NCBI RefSeq assembly: GCF_014701095.1
Contig: NZ_AP023439.1
Location: 558,001-622,000 of the forward strand
Source of the DNA: Streptomyces tuirus
Lineage (GTDB): Bacteria > Actinomycetota > Actinomycetes > Streptomycetales > Streptomycetaceae
DNA length: 64,000 nt
Reading direction: 5' to 3'
Both the position numbers and the translations under genes were made by a program. Shown piece by piece: positions 43,720 to 52,439 of the stretch; within the stretch, counting starts at the first letter, position 1, and each line of letters begins with the position of its first letter. The notes under the pieces are model-generated. The model was not told the DNA's origin. It searched no databases and saw only the letters and a list, made by a program, of their open reading frames with translations.

Positions 43720-44261
43720 GCCGCAGCTCCCTTGGTCTCCTCGGCGGCCCTGGCCACGGCCTGGACGATCGACACGTATGCGCCGCAGCGGCACAGGTTG
43801 CCGCTCATGCGCTCGCGGATCTCCTCCGGGGTCAGCGGCGGTGGTCCCGCCTCGGGCCGGACGTCGCCGGTGGCCGCGCTCGGCCAGCCGGCCGCGTGCT
43901 CCTCGATCACGGCGATGGCCGAACAGATCTGGCCCGGCGTGCAGTAGCCGCACTGGAAGCCGTCCAGGTCCAGGAACGCCTGCTGCACGGGGTGCAGTCG
44001 CTCGCCGTCGGCCACTCCTTCGATGGTGGTGATCTCGCGCCCTTCCGCGGCCACGGCGAGCTGGAGGCAGGCCACGCTCCGGCGGCCGTCGAGCAGGACC
44101 GTGCAGGCACCGCACTGGCCCTGGTCGCAGCCCTTCTTGGTACCGGTCATGTCGAGTCGCTCACGCAGGGCGTCGAGCAGGGTGGTGCGGTGGTCGACGG
44201 TCAGCGTGAACTTCTCGCCGTTGACGGACAGGGTGAGGTCGCTGGACGTCGATGCTGGCAT
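43716..44261 (-). CDS. [2Fe-2S] subunit of the molybdenum hydroxylase (PaoA-like)
   Basis: The 181-aa small subunit has the plant-ferredoxin-type cluster motif GCDQGQCGACTVLLDGRRSVAC and the second, C-terminal cluster FQCGYCTPGQIC with CRCGAYVSI. It is the first gene of the four-gene operon. Unlike E. coli PaoA it shows no Tat signal peptide, so the complex should be cytoplasmic. ATG 44261 has AGAGAGAAGGCTTCC upstream; the frame continues back to 44330 without conserved sequence. Confidence 0.93.
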   Translation of the reverse strand: MPASTSSDLTLSVNGEKFTLTVDHRTTLLDALRERLDMTGTKKGCDQGQCGACTVLLDGRRSVACLQLAVAAEGREITTIEGVADGERLHPVQQAFLDLDGFQCGYCTPGQICSAIAVIEEHAAGWPSAATGDVRPEAGPPPLTPEEIRERMSGNLCRCGAYVSIVQAVARAAEETKGAAA

Positions 44262-44414
44262 GGAAGCCTTCTCTCTCACATCGCGAAGTCGGGGTGGGCA
44301 GGGTCGCTGCGGGTGGCGATGCCGGTTCACGACCGGGCAGGATGCGGGGCGGGCGAGCTCGGGGCAGGGCAGCCGCGGGCTGTCCGCACATGCGGCACGC
44401 CGATACGATGAGGC

Positions 44415-44464
44415 AAGCGGACAGTTGTCCGTTACCGGAAAACTTAACGGACAACTGTCCGCTT
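44415..44464. promoter_or_regulatory. 50-bp dyad operator between the hydroxylase operon and tetR
   Basis: AAGCGGACAGTTGTCCGTTA (44415-44434) is exactly inverted at 44445-44464 across a 10-bp spacer. Each arm is also a near-palindrome, CGGACA-N2-TGTCCG. Two TetR dimers could bind, one per arm, and block both divergent promoters. Confidence 0.8.
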
Positions 44465-44505
44465 AACAAGGGACTGGTTTCGGCCATGGCCCGAAAGGAG
44501 GGCGG

Positions 44506-45081
44506 GTGCGGAAGAAGGACGCTCCCCTGCGCTCGGACGCGCAGCGCAACCGCGAGCGCATCCTGGAGGTCGCGCTGGAGGAACTGACGCACTCGGCGGG
44601 CGTCCCGCTGAGCGCGATCGCCAAGAAGGCGGGCGTCGGGCAGGGCACCTTCTACCGCCACTTCCCCACCCGTGAGGCGCTCGTCCTGGAGATCTACCGG
44701 CACGAGATGCAGCAGGTCGCCGACACCGCCCCGGCGTTGCTGGAGAGCCGGGAGCCCGACCGGGCGCTGCGCGAGTGGATGGACCGGCTGGCACGGTTCG
44801 CCATGACCAAGGCGGGACTGGCCGACGCCATCCGCCAGGCCACCAGCGCACCCGGTCAGCCGGAGAAGCCGGGCCACACCCCGGTGACCGAGGCGGCCGA
44901 CCTCCTGCTCCGGGCCGCCGAGGAGGCCGGCACCATCCGCCCGGGGGTCACCGCGAGCGACCTCTTCCTCGTCATCGGCGGACTCTGGACGATGGACCCC
45001 CACACCGACTGGCAGCCGCGCGCCACTCGCCTGCTGGATTTCGTGATGGACGGGCTGCGGGTGGGGGCGGCTGGGGGGTGA
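44506..45081 (+). CDS. TetR-family transcriptional regulator
   Basis: The 191-aa protein has the TetR DNA-binding domain RERILEVALEELTHSAGVPLSAIAKKAGVGQGTFYRHFPTREALV. The C-terminal domain carries the TetR_C signature of SCO1712-like repressors (GLADAIRQATSAPG, LLLRAAEEAGTIRPGVTASDLFLVIGGLW). GTG 44506 has GAAAGGAGGGCGG upstream. Its operator lies 42 bp away, shared with the hydroxylase operon, whose substrate or product is the likely inducer. Confidence 0.92.
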   Translation: MRKKDAPLRSDAQRNRERILEVALEELTHSAGVPLSAIAKKAGVGQGTFYRHFPTREALVLEIYRHEMQQVADTAPALLESREPDRALREWMDRLARFAMTKAGLADAIRQATSAPGQPEKPGHTPVTEAADLLLRAAEEAGTIRPGVTASDLFLVIGGLWTMDPHTDWQPRATRLLDFVMDGLRVGAAGG

Positions 45082-45231
45082 CGCGGGAGGCGCGGGGGCG
45101 GCAGGGCTCGGGGGACGGGCCGCGTCTCGGAGCCGGGGCGGGGCCGGTCGGGGCGGGGCGGGGGCACCGAGGGCGCCGTTCTGGGAGCCGGCTTCGGGCT
45201 CCACGCTCGCGTGCTGTTGTGCCACCCCGCC

Positions 45232-45446
45232 TTAGTCAGACCGTCGGGTGGCCGGGTAGCCGGGCTGTCGGGTGGCCGGACGGACAGGCGGACAGGCGGA
45301 CAGGAACTCGTACGCCGGACGGGCCGACGGACGGACGGGCGGCCGGACTGTCGGTCATACGGCCGGACGGCAGATCGGACCGTCGGGCGGTCGGATGGCC
45401 AGCCGTCCGGACGGCGGGACGGGCCGGGACGGCGGGAGGGCCGGGA
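45232..45446. repeat. Degenerate GGACGG-rich short repeat tract
   Basis: The 385-bp gap between tetR and the LysR gene holds an irregular tract of GGCCGGACGG, GGACAGGC (three tandem copies near 45281-45303) and related words. No frame is convincing. It looks like a slippage-prone simple-sequence region rather than a gene. The first 150 bp of the gap are G-rich and featureless. Confidence 0.5.
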
Positions 45447-45466
45447 CCTACCCACCGCCCAGTTCC

Positions 45467-46372
45467 TCAAGCGACAGCCGTGCGGGCCAGGGCCCGTAGT
45501 TGCTCCAGGGCCGCCGCCACCGCCGGGCGGGCGTGGCCGCCGGTCCGGGTGCAGGTCAGGAGCTTGCGGTGGGGATCGCCGGTGCAGCGGACCCGGGTGA
45601 TCGGCAGGTGCGGGGTCAGATGGGCCAGGCGCGGGATGAGGGCGACGCCGAGCCGGTGGGCCACGAGGTGGGCGCAGACGTTCCAGTCGAGGGCGTGATG
45701 GACGATCTCGGGGGTGAACCCGGCCGCGCCGCAGGCGGAGAGCACGTGCGGCCGGCAGGGACTGTCCTCCACCGGCGCGATCCACGCCTCCCGCGCCGCC
45801 TCGGCGAGATCGACCCGGCTCCGGCCCGCCAGCCGGTGCCCCTCGGGCACGACCAGGTCGAACGGGTCGTCAAGTAGCGGCTGCTGGTCGAACCGCGTAT
45901 CACTCATCGGCGGGTTGCGCGGGGTCGCCTCGACGATCGCCAGGTCGGTCCCGCCCTCGAAGAGCAGGTCGAAACTCTCCGGGACACCCGCCTCGGTGAT
46001 CCGGACGGACAGCCGCGGGTGCCGCTCCCCCAGCCGGGCCGCCATCGGCGCGAGCAGGACAGAGACGGCGACGGGGAATCCGGTGACCCGCAGCACCCCG
46101 GCGGGCGCCCCGTGGTCGGCCCGTAGGTCCAGTTCGGCCTGGTCCCAGCGGGCCTGGATGGCGTCGGCGTGCGCCAGCAGGCTCTCGGCGGCCGGGGTGA
46201 GACGCACACCGCGCCCCTGTGGCTCCAGCAGGTCGACGCCCAGGTCGCGGGCGAGCTGCCGTACCTGCTGGGAGGCGGCGGACGGCGTGAAGTGCAGGGC
46301 TCGGGCGGCCGCGGTGACCGTGCCGTAGTGGGCGACCGCCCTCAGGACGTGCAGCCGGCGCAGGTCAATCAT
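45467..46372 (-). CDS. LysR-family transcriptional regulator
   Basis: The 301-aa protein has the N-terminal LysR helix-turn-helix LRRLHVLRAVAHYGTVTAAARALHFTPSAASQQVRQLARDLG and the effector-domain start GVLRVTGFPVAVSVLLAPMAARLGERHPRLSV. It matches actinobacterial LysR proteins that repress or activate a divergent gene. The divergent neighbour is the zinc-ribbon protein. ATG 46372 lies inside the inverted repeat at 46371-46388, so autorepression is plausible and the transcript may be leaderless. Confidence 0.92.
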   Translation of the reverse strand: MIDLRRLHVLRAVAHYGTVTAAARALHFTPSAASQQVRQLARDLGVDLLEPQGRGVRLTPAAESLLAHADAIQARWDQAELDLRADHGAPAGVLRVTGFPVAVSVLLAPMAARLGERHPRLSVRITEAGVPESFDLLFEGGTDLAIVEATPRNPPMSDTRFDQQPLLDDPFDLVVPEGHRLAGRSRVDLAEAAREAWIAPVEDSPCRPHVLSACGAAGFTPEIVHHALDWNVCAHLVAHRLGVALIPRLAHLTPHLPITRVRCTGDPHRKLLTCTRTGGHARPAVAAALEQLRALARTAVA

Positions 46373-46388
46373 GAAGGTCAGGCTTCAT
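46371..46388. promoter_or_regulatory. Candidate LysR operator
   Basis: ATGAAG-GTCAGG-CTTCAT is a 6-bp inverted repeat with LysR-like T-N11-A character, overlapping the regulator's start codon. GTGA-CGT-TCAC follows at 46390-46400. Confidence 0.45.
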
Positions 46389-46486
46389 AGTGACGTTCAC
46401 AAAGTCAACCTGGACGTGTACGGATCTCCGGACGCACCCTGGCTGTGTCGCGACGGTCAACCACCACGACGTACAAGGAGTCGGAC

Positions 46487-46912
46487 ATGACCAGCACCGA
46501 GGCCACCGCCGCCTGCCCGTACTGCGGCTGGCCGGACGGAGGCGAGCCGTTCCGGGTGTTGTCCCGGCACGCCACCGCGACGGGCCACACGGAGTGGACA
46601 CGGTGCGGATGCGGCTCGTTGCAGGTCCGGGTCGCCGACGGCGGCGGAACGCGCGTCGTCTCGCGCAGCGGGCCGGCACCCCGCGGCCCCCGCCCGGCGG
46701 CCGGACGCGGCGAGCCGCTGCCGCGGCTGACCGCCCGCGCCCCGGCGTCCGCCGACACGACGCGGAGGCCGGGATGCGCGCCGGCTGGGGCGACCGTGAA
46801 CGCCGTACGCCGTACGCCGAACCTAACGCCGTACCCCGATCATGACCCGCGCCGCGTCGGCGAATACCCCCCTCACCAGCGCCGCCGCCGGCGAAACCAC
46901 CCTCCGGCGTGA
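46487..46912 (+). CDS. Small zinc-ribbon protein with low-complexity tail
   Basis: The 141-aa product begins with a compact domain holding two Cys pairs, CPYCGWPDG and RCGCGSLQVRV, a treble-clef or zinc-ribbon. The first 65 residues look like a known type of short Streptomyces protein. After about residue 70 the sequence turns into Arg/Pro/Ala-rich residues, which suggests a frameshift or read-through from an original shorter gene. ATG 46487 follows ACAAGGAGTCGGAC. Function unknown; it is divergent from the LysR gene. Confidence 0.6.
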   Translation: MTSTEATAACPYCGWPDGGEPFRVLSRHATATGHTEWTRCGCGSLQVRVADGGGTRVVSRSGPAPRGPRPAAGRGEPLPRLTARAPASADTTRRPGCAPAGATVNAVRRTPNLTPYPDHDPRRVGEYPPHQRRRRRNHPPA

Positions 46913-47002
46913 TCCGGATCGCGTCGGTGGCCTCCCCCTGTGCCCCTCCTCCTGCGGCAGACTGTCCCAGCGCCCCCCGTACACGATTCAGGAGCGTGAG
47001 GC

Positions 47003-48193
47003 ATGAGCCTGCAGCGGTATCCCCTGGCCGGGGTCACGGTGGTCAGTCTGGAGCAGGCCGTGGCCGCGCCCTACGCCACGCGGCAGCTCGCCGACCTCGG
47101 TGCTCGGGTGATCAAGGTGGAGCGGCCGGACGGCGGCGACTTCGCCCGCCGGTACGACACGACCGTGCACAGCCACTCCAGCTATTTCGTGTGGCTCAAC
47201 CGCTCCAAGGAGTCCCTCACGCTCGACCTGAAGGACCCCCGCGGCCACGAGATCCTGCACGACCTCCTCGACGGCGCCGACGTGTTCGTGCAGAACCTCG
47301 CCCCGGGCGCCGCCGCCCGGCTCGGGCTGGACGCCGCCACCGTCACCGGCCGCCGCCCGAACCTGATCCCGTGCACGATCTCCGGCTACGGCACGACCGG
47401 CCCCTGGTCCGACCGCAAGGCCTACGACCTGCTCGTGCAGTGCCAGACCGGGCTGGTGTCGCTGACCGGGACACCCGAAGGGACCGCCCGGACCGGGATC
47501 TCCGTCGCGGACATCGCCGCCGGGATGTACGCCTACAGCGGCGTCCTCACCGCCCTGTACACCCGTGCCACCACCGGCGAGGCCCATCCCGTGGAGGTGT
47601 CCCTGTTCGAGGCGCTCGCGGAGTGGATGGGCCAGCCCGCCTACTACACCCGGTACGGCGGTGCCCAGCCCCCGCGTCTGGGCACCCAGCACGCCACCAT
47701 CGCGCCGTACGGCACGTACACCGCCGCCGACGGCAAGGAGGTGCTGTTCTCCATCCAGAACGAGCGGGAGTGGGTGGCTCTGTGCGCCGAGTTCCTCGGC
47801 CGTCCGGAGCTGGTCGACGATCCGCGGTTCGCCACCGGCTCCGACCGCGTCACCCACCGCGAGGAGCTCAACGCCGTAGTCGCCGAGCGATTCGCCCGCT
47901 CCGGCTCCGACGAGATCCTCAAGGACCTGGAGCGCATCGGCATCGCCTGCGCCGGGGTGAACGACGTCGCCGCGTTCCTGGACCACCCCGTGCTGGCCGC
48001 TCGTGGCCGCTGGAGCGAGGTCCAAGTGCCGGGCGCCACCGTGGAGGCGCTGCTCCCGCCCGCCGACCTCGCGGGTCTGCCCGCGCGCATGGACCCCGTG
48101 CCGGCCGTGGGCGAGCACACCGAGGCCATCCTCAGCGAACTGGGCCGCACCGCCGAGGAGGTGGCGGCCCTGCGCGCGGACGGCGTCGTCTGA
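47003..48193 (+). CDS. CaiB/BaiF (class III) CoA transferase
   Basis: The 396-aa protein has the family features PLAGVTVVSLEQAVAAPYATRQLADLGARVIKVERPDGGDFAR, the segment WLNRSKESLTLDLKD, and GLDAATVTGRRPNLIPCTISGYGTTGPWSDRKAYDLLVQ with the conserved catalytic aspartate of the YD motif. It moves CoA between organic acids, such as succinyl- or formyl-CoA donors and a carboxylate. ATG 47003 follows GGAGCGTGAGGC. No dedicated partner gene lies nearby, so the acids are unknown. Confidence 0.93.
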   Translation: MSLQRYPLAGVTVVSLEQAVAAPYATRQLADLGARVIKVERPDGGDFARRYDTTVHSHSSYFVWLNRSKESLTLDLKDPRGHEILHDLLDGADVFVQNLAPGAAARLGLDAATVTGRRPNLIPCTISGYGTTGPWSDRKAYDLLVQCQTGLVSLTGTPEGTARTGISVADIAAGMYAYSGVLTALYTRATTGEAHPVEVSLFEALAEWMGQPAYYTRYGGAQPPRLGTQHATIAPYGTYTAADGKEVLFSIQNEREWVALCAEFLGRPELVDDPRFATGSDRVTHREELNAVVAERFARSGSDEILKDLERIGIACAGVNDVAAFLDHPVLAARGRWSEVQVPGATVEALLPPADLAGLPARMDPVPAVGEHTEAILSELGRTAEEVAALRADGVV

Positions 48194-48220
48194 CCTGCCG
48201 GCGAGGGGCCGCCCGACGGG

Positions 48221-49201
48221 CTAGCCGGCCTCCCCGGCCCGCTCGGCCTCCGCCTCGGCCTCCTGCCGTTTCGACGCGCGCAGGCTCGTGACCGTCGTGA
48301 CCGCCAGGACCAGCACGATGAAGCCCAGCGAGAACGGGATGCCGATCTCGGGGACGTGGACGCCCGACTCGTGCAGCGCGTGCAGTATCAGCTTCACGCC
48401 GATGAAGCCCAGGATGATCGACAGGCCGTAGGAGAGGTGGACCAGCTTCTTCAGCAGGCCGCCGATGAGGAAGTACAGCTGGCGCAGGCCCATCAGGGCG
48501 AAGGCGTTCGCGGCGAAGACGATGTACGGGTCCTGCGTCAGACCGTAGATGGCCGGGATGGAGTCGAGGGCGAACAGCACATCGGTGGAGCCGATCGCGA
48601 GCATCACGACCAGCATCGGGGTCATGACCCGCTTGCCGTTCTCGGTGATGAACAGCTTCGTGCCGTGATAGCGGTCGGCCACGCCGAAGCGCTGTTCCGC
48701 CATCTTCAGCAGCTTGTTCTCCTGGTACTCCTCGTCGTGGTCCTGCGTACGGGCGTCCTGGACCAGCTTCCAGGCGGTCCAGATCAGGAACGCCCCGAAG
48801 AGGTAGAACACCCAGAAGAAGGCGGAGATGATCGCCGCCCCGGCCGCGATGAACACGCCCCGCAGCACCAGGGCCATCAGGACGCCGATCATCAGCACCC
48901 GCTGCTGGTACTGCGACGGCACCGCGAACTTGCCCATGATCAGGACGAAGACGAAGAGGTTGTCGACGCTGAGCGACTTCTCGGTGAGGTACCCGGCGAA
49001 GAACTCGCCCGCGGGCCCGCTGCCACCGAAGTACCAGAGCCCCGCCCCGAACAGGGCCGCCAGGACGACCCACACCACGGTCCACGTCCCTGCTTCTTTG
49101 AGGGACACCTCGTGCGGCTTGCGGCCGACGAAGAAGTCGACGGCGACCAGCAGGCACAGGGCGGCCAGGGTCAGCAGCCATACGGACAGCGACACGTTCA
49201 C
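48221..49201 (-). CDS. TerC-family integral membrane protein
   Basis: The 326-aa protein has about nine membrane helices with the acidic residues typical of TerC: LSVDNLFVFVLIMGKFAVP and IGSTDVLFALDSIPAIYGLTQDP. In other bacteria TerC proteins are linked to tellurite resistance and to manganese or calcium export and metalation of secreted proteins. GTG 49201 follows AGGAGTAGCAA. It converges on the CoA transferase with a 27-bp gap and has no ter-type neighbours. Confidence 0.93.
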   Translation of the reverse strand: MNVSLSVWLLTLAALCLLVAVDFFVGRKPHEVSLKEAGTWTVVWVVLAALFGAGLWYFGGSGPAGEFFAGYLTEKSLSVDNLFVFVLIMGKFAVPSQYQQRVLMIGVLMALVLRGVFIAAGAAIISAFFWVFYLFGAFLIWTAWKLVQDARTQDHDEEYQENKLLKMAEQRFGVADRYHGTKLFITENGKRVMTPMLVVMLAIGSTDVLFALDSIPAIYGLTQDPYIVFAANAFALMGLRQLYFLIGGLLKKLVHLSYGLSIILGFIGVKLILHALHESGVHVPEIGIPFSLGFIVLVLAVTTVTSLRASKRQEAEAEAERAGEAG

Positions 49202-49285
49202 TTGCTACTCCTGATGCGGGTGTGGGAAGGGACATGCTTCTCCGCGATGGCCGGACTTCGCCGCTCAGGTCGGGTGAACACCGGG

Positions 49286-49930
49286 TCAAAGCTGCACATG
49301 CAGCGCCTCCAGGACGTCCTGGTCCGTCAGTTGGTCGAAGTTCTCGTACCAGAGACCCACCGCCATGAACGCGGCCGGCCGGTGCAGGCAGACGACCTCG
49401 TCGGCCTCGCCGCGCATCAGCTCGGCGCCCTCACGGGAGCACACGGGCGCGGCCAGCAGCACCTTCCCGGGCCCCTGACGGCGTACGAAGCGCAGCGCGG
49501 CGCGGGCCGTGGAACCGGTCGCCAGGCCGTCGTCGACGACGATCACGGTCCGTCCGCGCAGGTCAGGGGCGGGCCGTCCCTGCCGGTACAGCCGCTCACG
49601 GCGCCGCAGTTCGGCGCGCTCCCGCTCGATGACGGAAGCGAGCGCGGCCTTGCCGATACCGAGGTGGCGCACGGCGTCCTCGTCCAGGAGCGGCACCTCG
49701 TCCCCGGCCATCGCGCCGACGCCGAGCTCCTCCTGGTGGGGCGCCCCGATCTTCCGTACGACGAGCACGTCGAGCGGGGCGTCCAGGACGGCGGCGACCT
49801 CGCGGGCCACGGCGACTCCACCGCGCGGCAGGGCGAGGACGAGGGGGTCGGGCAGGTGCCCCTCGCGCTGCCGGGTGCGCAGTGTTTCGGCCAGCTCCTC
49901 ACCGGCCTGCCGGCGATCACGGAACCGCAT
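49286..49930 (-). CDS. Phosphoribosyltransferase family protein
   Basis: The 214-aa protein has the PRPP-binding loop VIVVDDGLATGSTARAAL, a 13-residue motif diagnostic of type I phosphoribosyltransferases, and ALPRGGVAVAREVAAVLDAPLDVLVVRKIGAP near the start. Family members of this form are usually predicted only, and are often next to a dienelactone-hydrolase-like gene, as here. ATG 49930 has GGAGGTGACCGTC upstream. The base is unknown. Confidence 0.9.
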   Translation of the reverse strand: MRFRDRRQAGEELAETLRTRQREGHLPDPLVLALPRGGVAVAREVAAVLDAPLDVLVVRKIGAPHQEELGVGAMAGDEVPLLDEDAVRHLGIGKAALASVIERERAELRRRERLYRQGRPAPDLRGRTVIVVDDGLATGSTARAALRFVRRQGPGKVLLAAPVCSREGAELMRGEADEVVCLHRPAAFMAVGLWYENFDQLTDQDVLEALHVQL

Positions 49931-50021
49931 GACGGTCACCTCCGCTTCCCGCACGAAAGAGGGCCCCGGGCGGTCCGCTCCCGCGTACCCCGGGGCCCGC
50001 CGGACGAAGCGCGCCGACCGC

Positions 50022-50681
50022 TCACCGGCCCGTGGCGGCCCGTATCCGCTCGTCGCACCACTGCCGGGCCGCCTCGGTGACCTGGCCGAGCGCGCCCGGT
50101 TCCTCGAAGAGATGGGTGGCGCCCGGCACCACGTGGAGGGTGTGCGGGCCGGGCAGCCGCCGGGCCGCGGTCTCGTTGAGCCCCAGCACGTGCGTGTCCC
50201 GGCCGCCCACGATCAGCAGCACCGGGGCGCGTACGGCGTCCAGGGCGTCGCCCGCCAGGTCGGGCCGCCCACCGCGCGAGACGACCGCCCGTACCCGCTC
50301 GGGGCGTTGCGCGGCGGCGACCAGGGCGGCGCCCGCGCCGGTGCTGGCGCCGAACAGGACGACGGGCAGGTCCGAGGTGCCGGGCTCCCGAGCCAGCCAG
50401 TCGAGGGCGGCGACGAGGCGGCGGCCCAGCAGGGGGATGTCGAAGCGGAGCTCGGCGGTGACGGCGTCGCGGCGTTCCTCCTCCTCGGTGAGCAGGTCGA
50501 TCAGCAGGGTGCCGAGCCCCGCGGTGCGCAGGCCTGCCGCGACCTCGCGGTTGCGGGGGCTGTGCCGGGAGCTGCCGCTGCCGTGCGCGAACAGCACGAC
50601 CGCGCGGGCGTCCGGGGGCACGGCCAGGTCGCCGGTGAGGTCCGCGCCGCCGGCGGGCAGGGTGACCGTCCGGGAGTCCAT
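50022..50681 (-). CDS. Alpha/beta hydrolase (dienelactone-hydrolase-like)
   Basis: The 219-aa protein has an oxyanion-loop start AVVLFAHGSGSSRHSPRNREVA, a nucleophile elbow GASTGAGAALVAA, an acid region LLIVGGRDTHVLG and the catalytic histidine in PGATHLFEEPGAL. It resembles small bacterial dienelactone-hydrolase-like esterases that pair with phosphoribosyltransferases. It lies 91 bp upstream of the phosphoribosyltransferase on the same strand. ATG 50681 has GAGAGGAGGCTGACG upstream; the much longer frame beyond it is a shadow of the divergent gene. Confidence 0.9.
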   Translation of the reverse strand: MDSRTVTLPAGGADLTGDLAVPPDARAVVLFAHGSGSSRHSPRNREVAAGLRTAGLGTLLIDLLTEEEERRDAVTAELRFDIPLLGRRLVAALDWLAREPGTSDLPVVLFGASTGAGAALVAAAQRPERVRAVVSRGGRPDLAGDALDAVRAPVLLIVGGRDTHVLGLNETAARRLPGPHTLHVVPGATHLFEEPGALGQVTEAARQWCDERIRAATGR

Positions 50682-50790
50682 CGTCAGCCTCCTCTCCCCC
50701 GGTTCCCGTGGTACCCACGCCGCGACGGACGTCCCATGGCGCGATCCGTGGGGTGCCTGTCGTTGACGCCGTACCGCGCGCCGATGGAGC

Positions 50791-51789
50791 GTGAGGGGCG
50801 TGACCGATCGCCGTATCGTCTTCGTCGTCTTCGACGGCTTCCAGCCGCTCGACCTCACCGGACCGCACGAGGTGTTCCACAGCGCCGGCGAGTACGCCTG
50901 CGAGGTGGTGGCGACCCGGGCGGGGCCGGTGCGGTCGGCGAGCGGGCTGGTCGTGCACGCCGCCCACGGCGTGACGGACCTCGACCCGGCCGGGACGGAC
51001 ACCCTCGTGGTGGTCGGCGGCCGGGGCGTCGACCGGGCCCGGGAGGACGAGGCGCTCGTCGCCTGGGTTGTCGCGGCCGCGGCAGGTGCCCGGCGGGTGG
51101 CCTCGGTGTGCAGCGGGGTGTTCCTGCTGGCGGCGGCCGGTCTGCTGGAGGGGCGGCGGGTCACCACGCACTGGGCGCGCGGGGAGCAGCTCGCCCGGGA
51201 GCATCCCGGGGTGCGCGTGGACTGCGACCCGGTCTTCGTCCGGGACGGGCGGGTGTGGACGTCGGCCGGGGTGAGCGCCGGGATGGATCTGGCGCTCGCC
51301 CTGGTGGAGGACGACCTCGGCCGGGGCGTCGCGCACGAGGTGGCCCGCCGGCTGGTGCTGTTCCTGCGCCGGCCGGGCGGGCAGTCGCAGTTCAGCGTGG
51401 CGCTGTGGTCGCGGCAGCCGGCGACGGACCCGGTGCGGGCCGCCGTCGGCGCGATCCACGCCGATCCCGGTGCCCGGCACGACATCGCGGGTCTCGCCGC
51501 GCACGCCGGGCTGAGCCCGCGTCATCTTCAGCGCCGCTTCACCGCCGAACTCGGCGTGCCGCCCGCGGCGTACGTCGAGCGGGTGCGCGTCGAGGCGGCC
51601 CAGCGGGCGCTGACGGACGGGGACGAACCGGTGGAGGCCATCGCCCGGCGCTGCGGCTTCGCCACCGCCGAGACCCTGCGCCGCACGTTCCACCGCCGGC
51701 TCGGTGTCGCGCCGTCGGACTACCGCGCCAGGTTCCGCTCCACGACCGGAGCCCCGGCAGATCTCTCACAGGAAGGAACAAGCGCATGA
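50791..51789 (+). CDS. GlxA-type AraC regulator with DJ-1/PfpI domain
   Basis: The 332-aa protein combines an N-terminal DJ-1/PfpI-like domain (RIVFVVFDGFQPLDLTGPHEVF, VASVCSGVFLLAAAGLLEGRRVTTHWA with the elbow cysteine) and a C-terminal AraC helix-turn-helix pair (DIAGLAAHAGLSPRHLQRRFTAELG, IARRCGFATAETLRRTFHRRLG). Such proteins activate neighbouring genes in response to small molecules. Either GTG 50791 or GTG 50800 may be the start. Its stop overlaps the next ATG (ATGA), so it is coupled to a DJ-1-like enzyme. Confidence 0.92.
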   Translation: MRGVTDRRIVFVVFDGFQPLDLTGPHEVFHSAGEYACEVVATRAGPVRSASGLVVHAAHGVTDLDPAGTDTLVVVGGRGVDRAREDEALVAWVVAAAAGARRVASVCSGVFLLAAAGLLEGRRVTTHWARGEQLAREHPGVRVDCDPVFVRDGRVWTSAGVSAGMDLALALVEDDLGRGVAHEVARRLVLFLRRPGGQSQFSVALWSRQPATDPVRAAVGAIHADPGARHDIAGLAAHAGLSPRHLQRRFTAELGVPPAAYVERVRVEAAQRALTDGDEPVEAIARRCGFATAETLRRTFHRRLGVAPSDYRARFRSTTGAPADLSQEGTSA

Positions 51790-52388
51790 CGACCTACGGA
51801 CTGCTGGTCTTCGAGGACGCCGAGGAGCTGGACTTCGTGGGGCCCTGGGAGGTCTTCACCGTCTCAGCGCGGCTGCGGGACAGCGGCGACACGGCCGTGC
51901 TGGTCTCGGAGCACCCCGGACCCGTGCGCTGCAACAAGGGCCTGCGCGTGCTGCCCGACCACACCTTCGACGACCATCCGCCGCTGGACGTGCTGCATGT
52001 GCCGGGCGGGCTGGGCGCGCGTGAGACCCAGTTGCACAACCCGGTGGTCACCGGCTGGATCGCCAAGACGGCGGAGCAGGCGACCTGGGTGCACGGCGCG
52101 TGCACCGGCACGTTCCTGCTGCATGCCGCCGGACCCGCCCGGGGGCGCCGGGTTGCCACGCACTGGAGCCAGGAGGACGCCCTGGAGGCGCGCGGGGACG
52201 TGACGGTGGTCCGGGACGCCCGCTATGTGGTCGACGGCGGCCTGGTCACCAGCCAGGGCGTCTCGGCCGGGATCGACAGCGCGTTGTGGCTGGTCGGGCG
52301 GCTGCACGGCCGGGATCACGCGCGGGCCGTACGGCGCTACATCCAGTACGACCCGGCGCCGCCGTACCTCGCGGACGAGCCCGTCTGA
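51786..52388 (+). CDS. DJ-1/PfpI family protein
   Basis: The 200-aa protein is a stand-alone DJ-1/PfpI domain: TYGLLVFEDAEELDFVGPWEVFTVSA, LDVLHVPGGLGARE, and the nucleophile elbow WVHGACTGTFLLHAAG with a reactive cysteine, then RVATHWSQEDALEARGDV. It resembles isonitrile hydratase-like members. It has the same fold as the sensor domain of the regulator upstream, suggesting an enzyme and its sensor derived from one ancestor. ATG 51786 has CAGGAAGGAACAAGCGC before it. Confidence 0.92.
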   Translation: MTTYGLLVFEDAEELDFVGPWEVFTVSARLRDSGDTAVLVSEHPGPVRCNKGLRVLPDHTFDDHPPLDVLHVPGGLGARETQLHNPVVTGWIAKTAEQATWVHGACTGTFLLHAAGPARGRRVATHWSQEDALEARGDVTVVRDARYVVDGGLVTSQGVSAGIDSALWLVGRLHGRDHARAVRRYIQYDPAPPYLADEPV

Positions 52389-52439
52389 TTCACCCGTCCG
52401 GCGCCGGGACCGCATGGGTGGGCGAGCCTCGGGCAGGCG

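Noticed and set aside
48356..50080. Plus-strand 574-codon frame opposite TerC and phosphoribosyltransferase
   Set aside because: Antisense of two well-supported genes, rich in Arg/Gln/Asp with no family motif.
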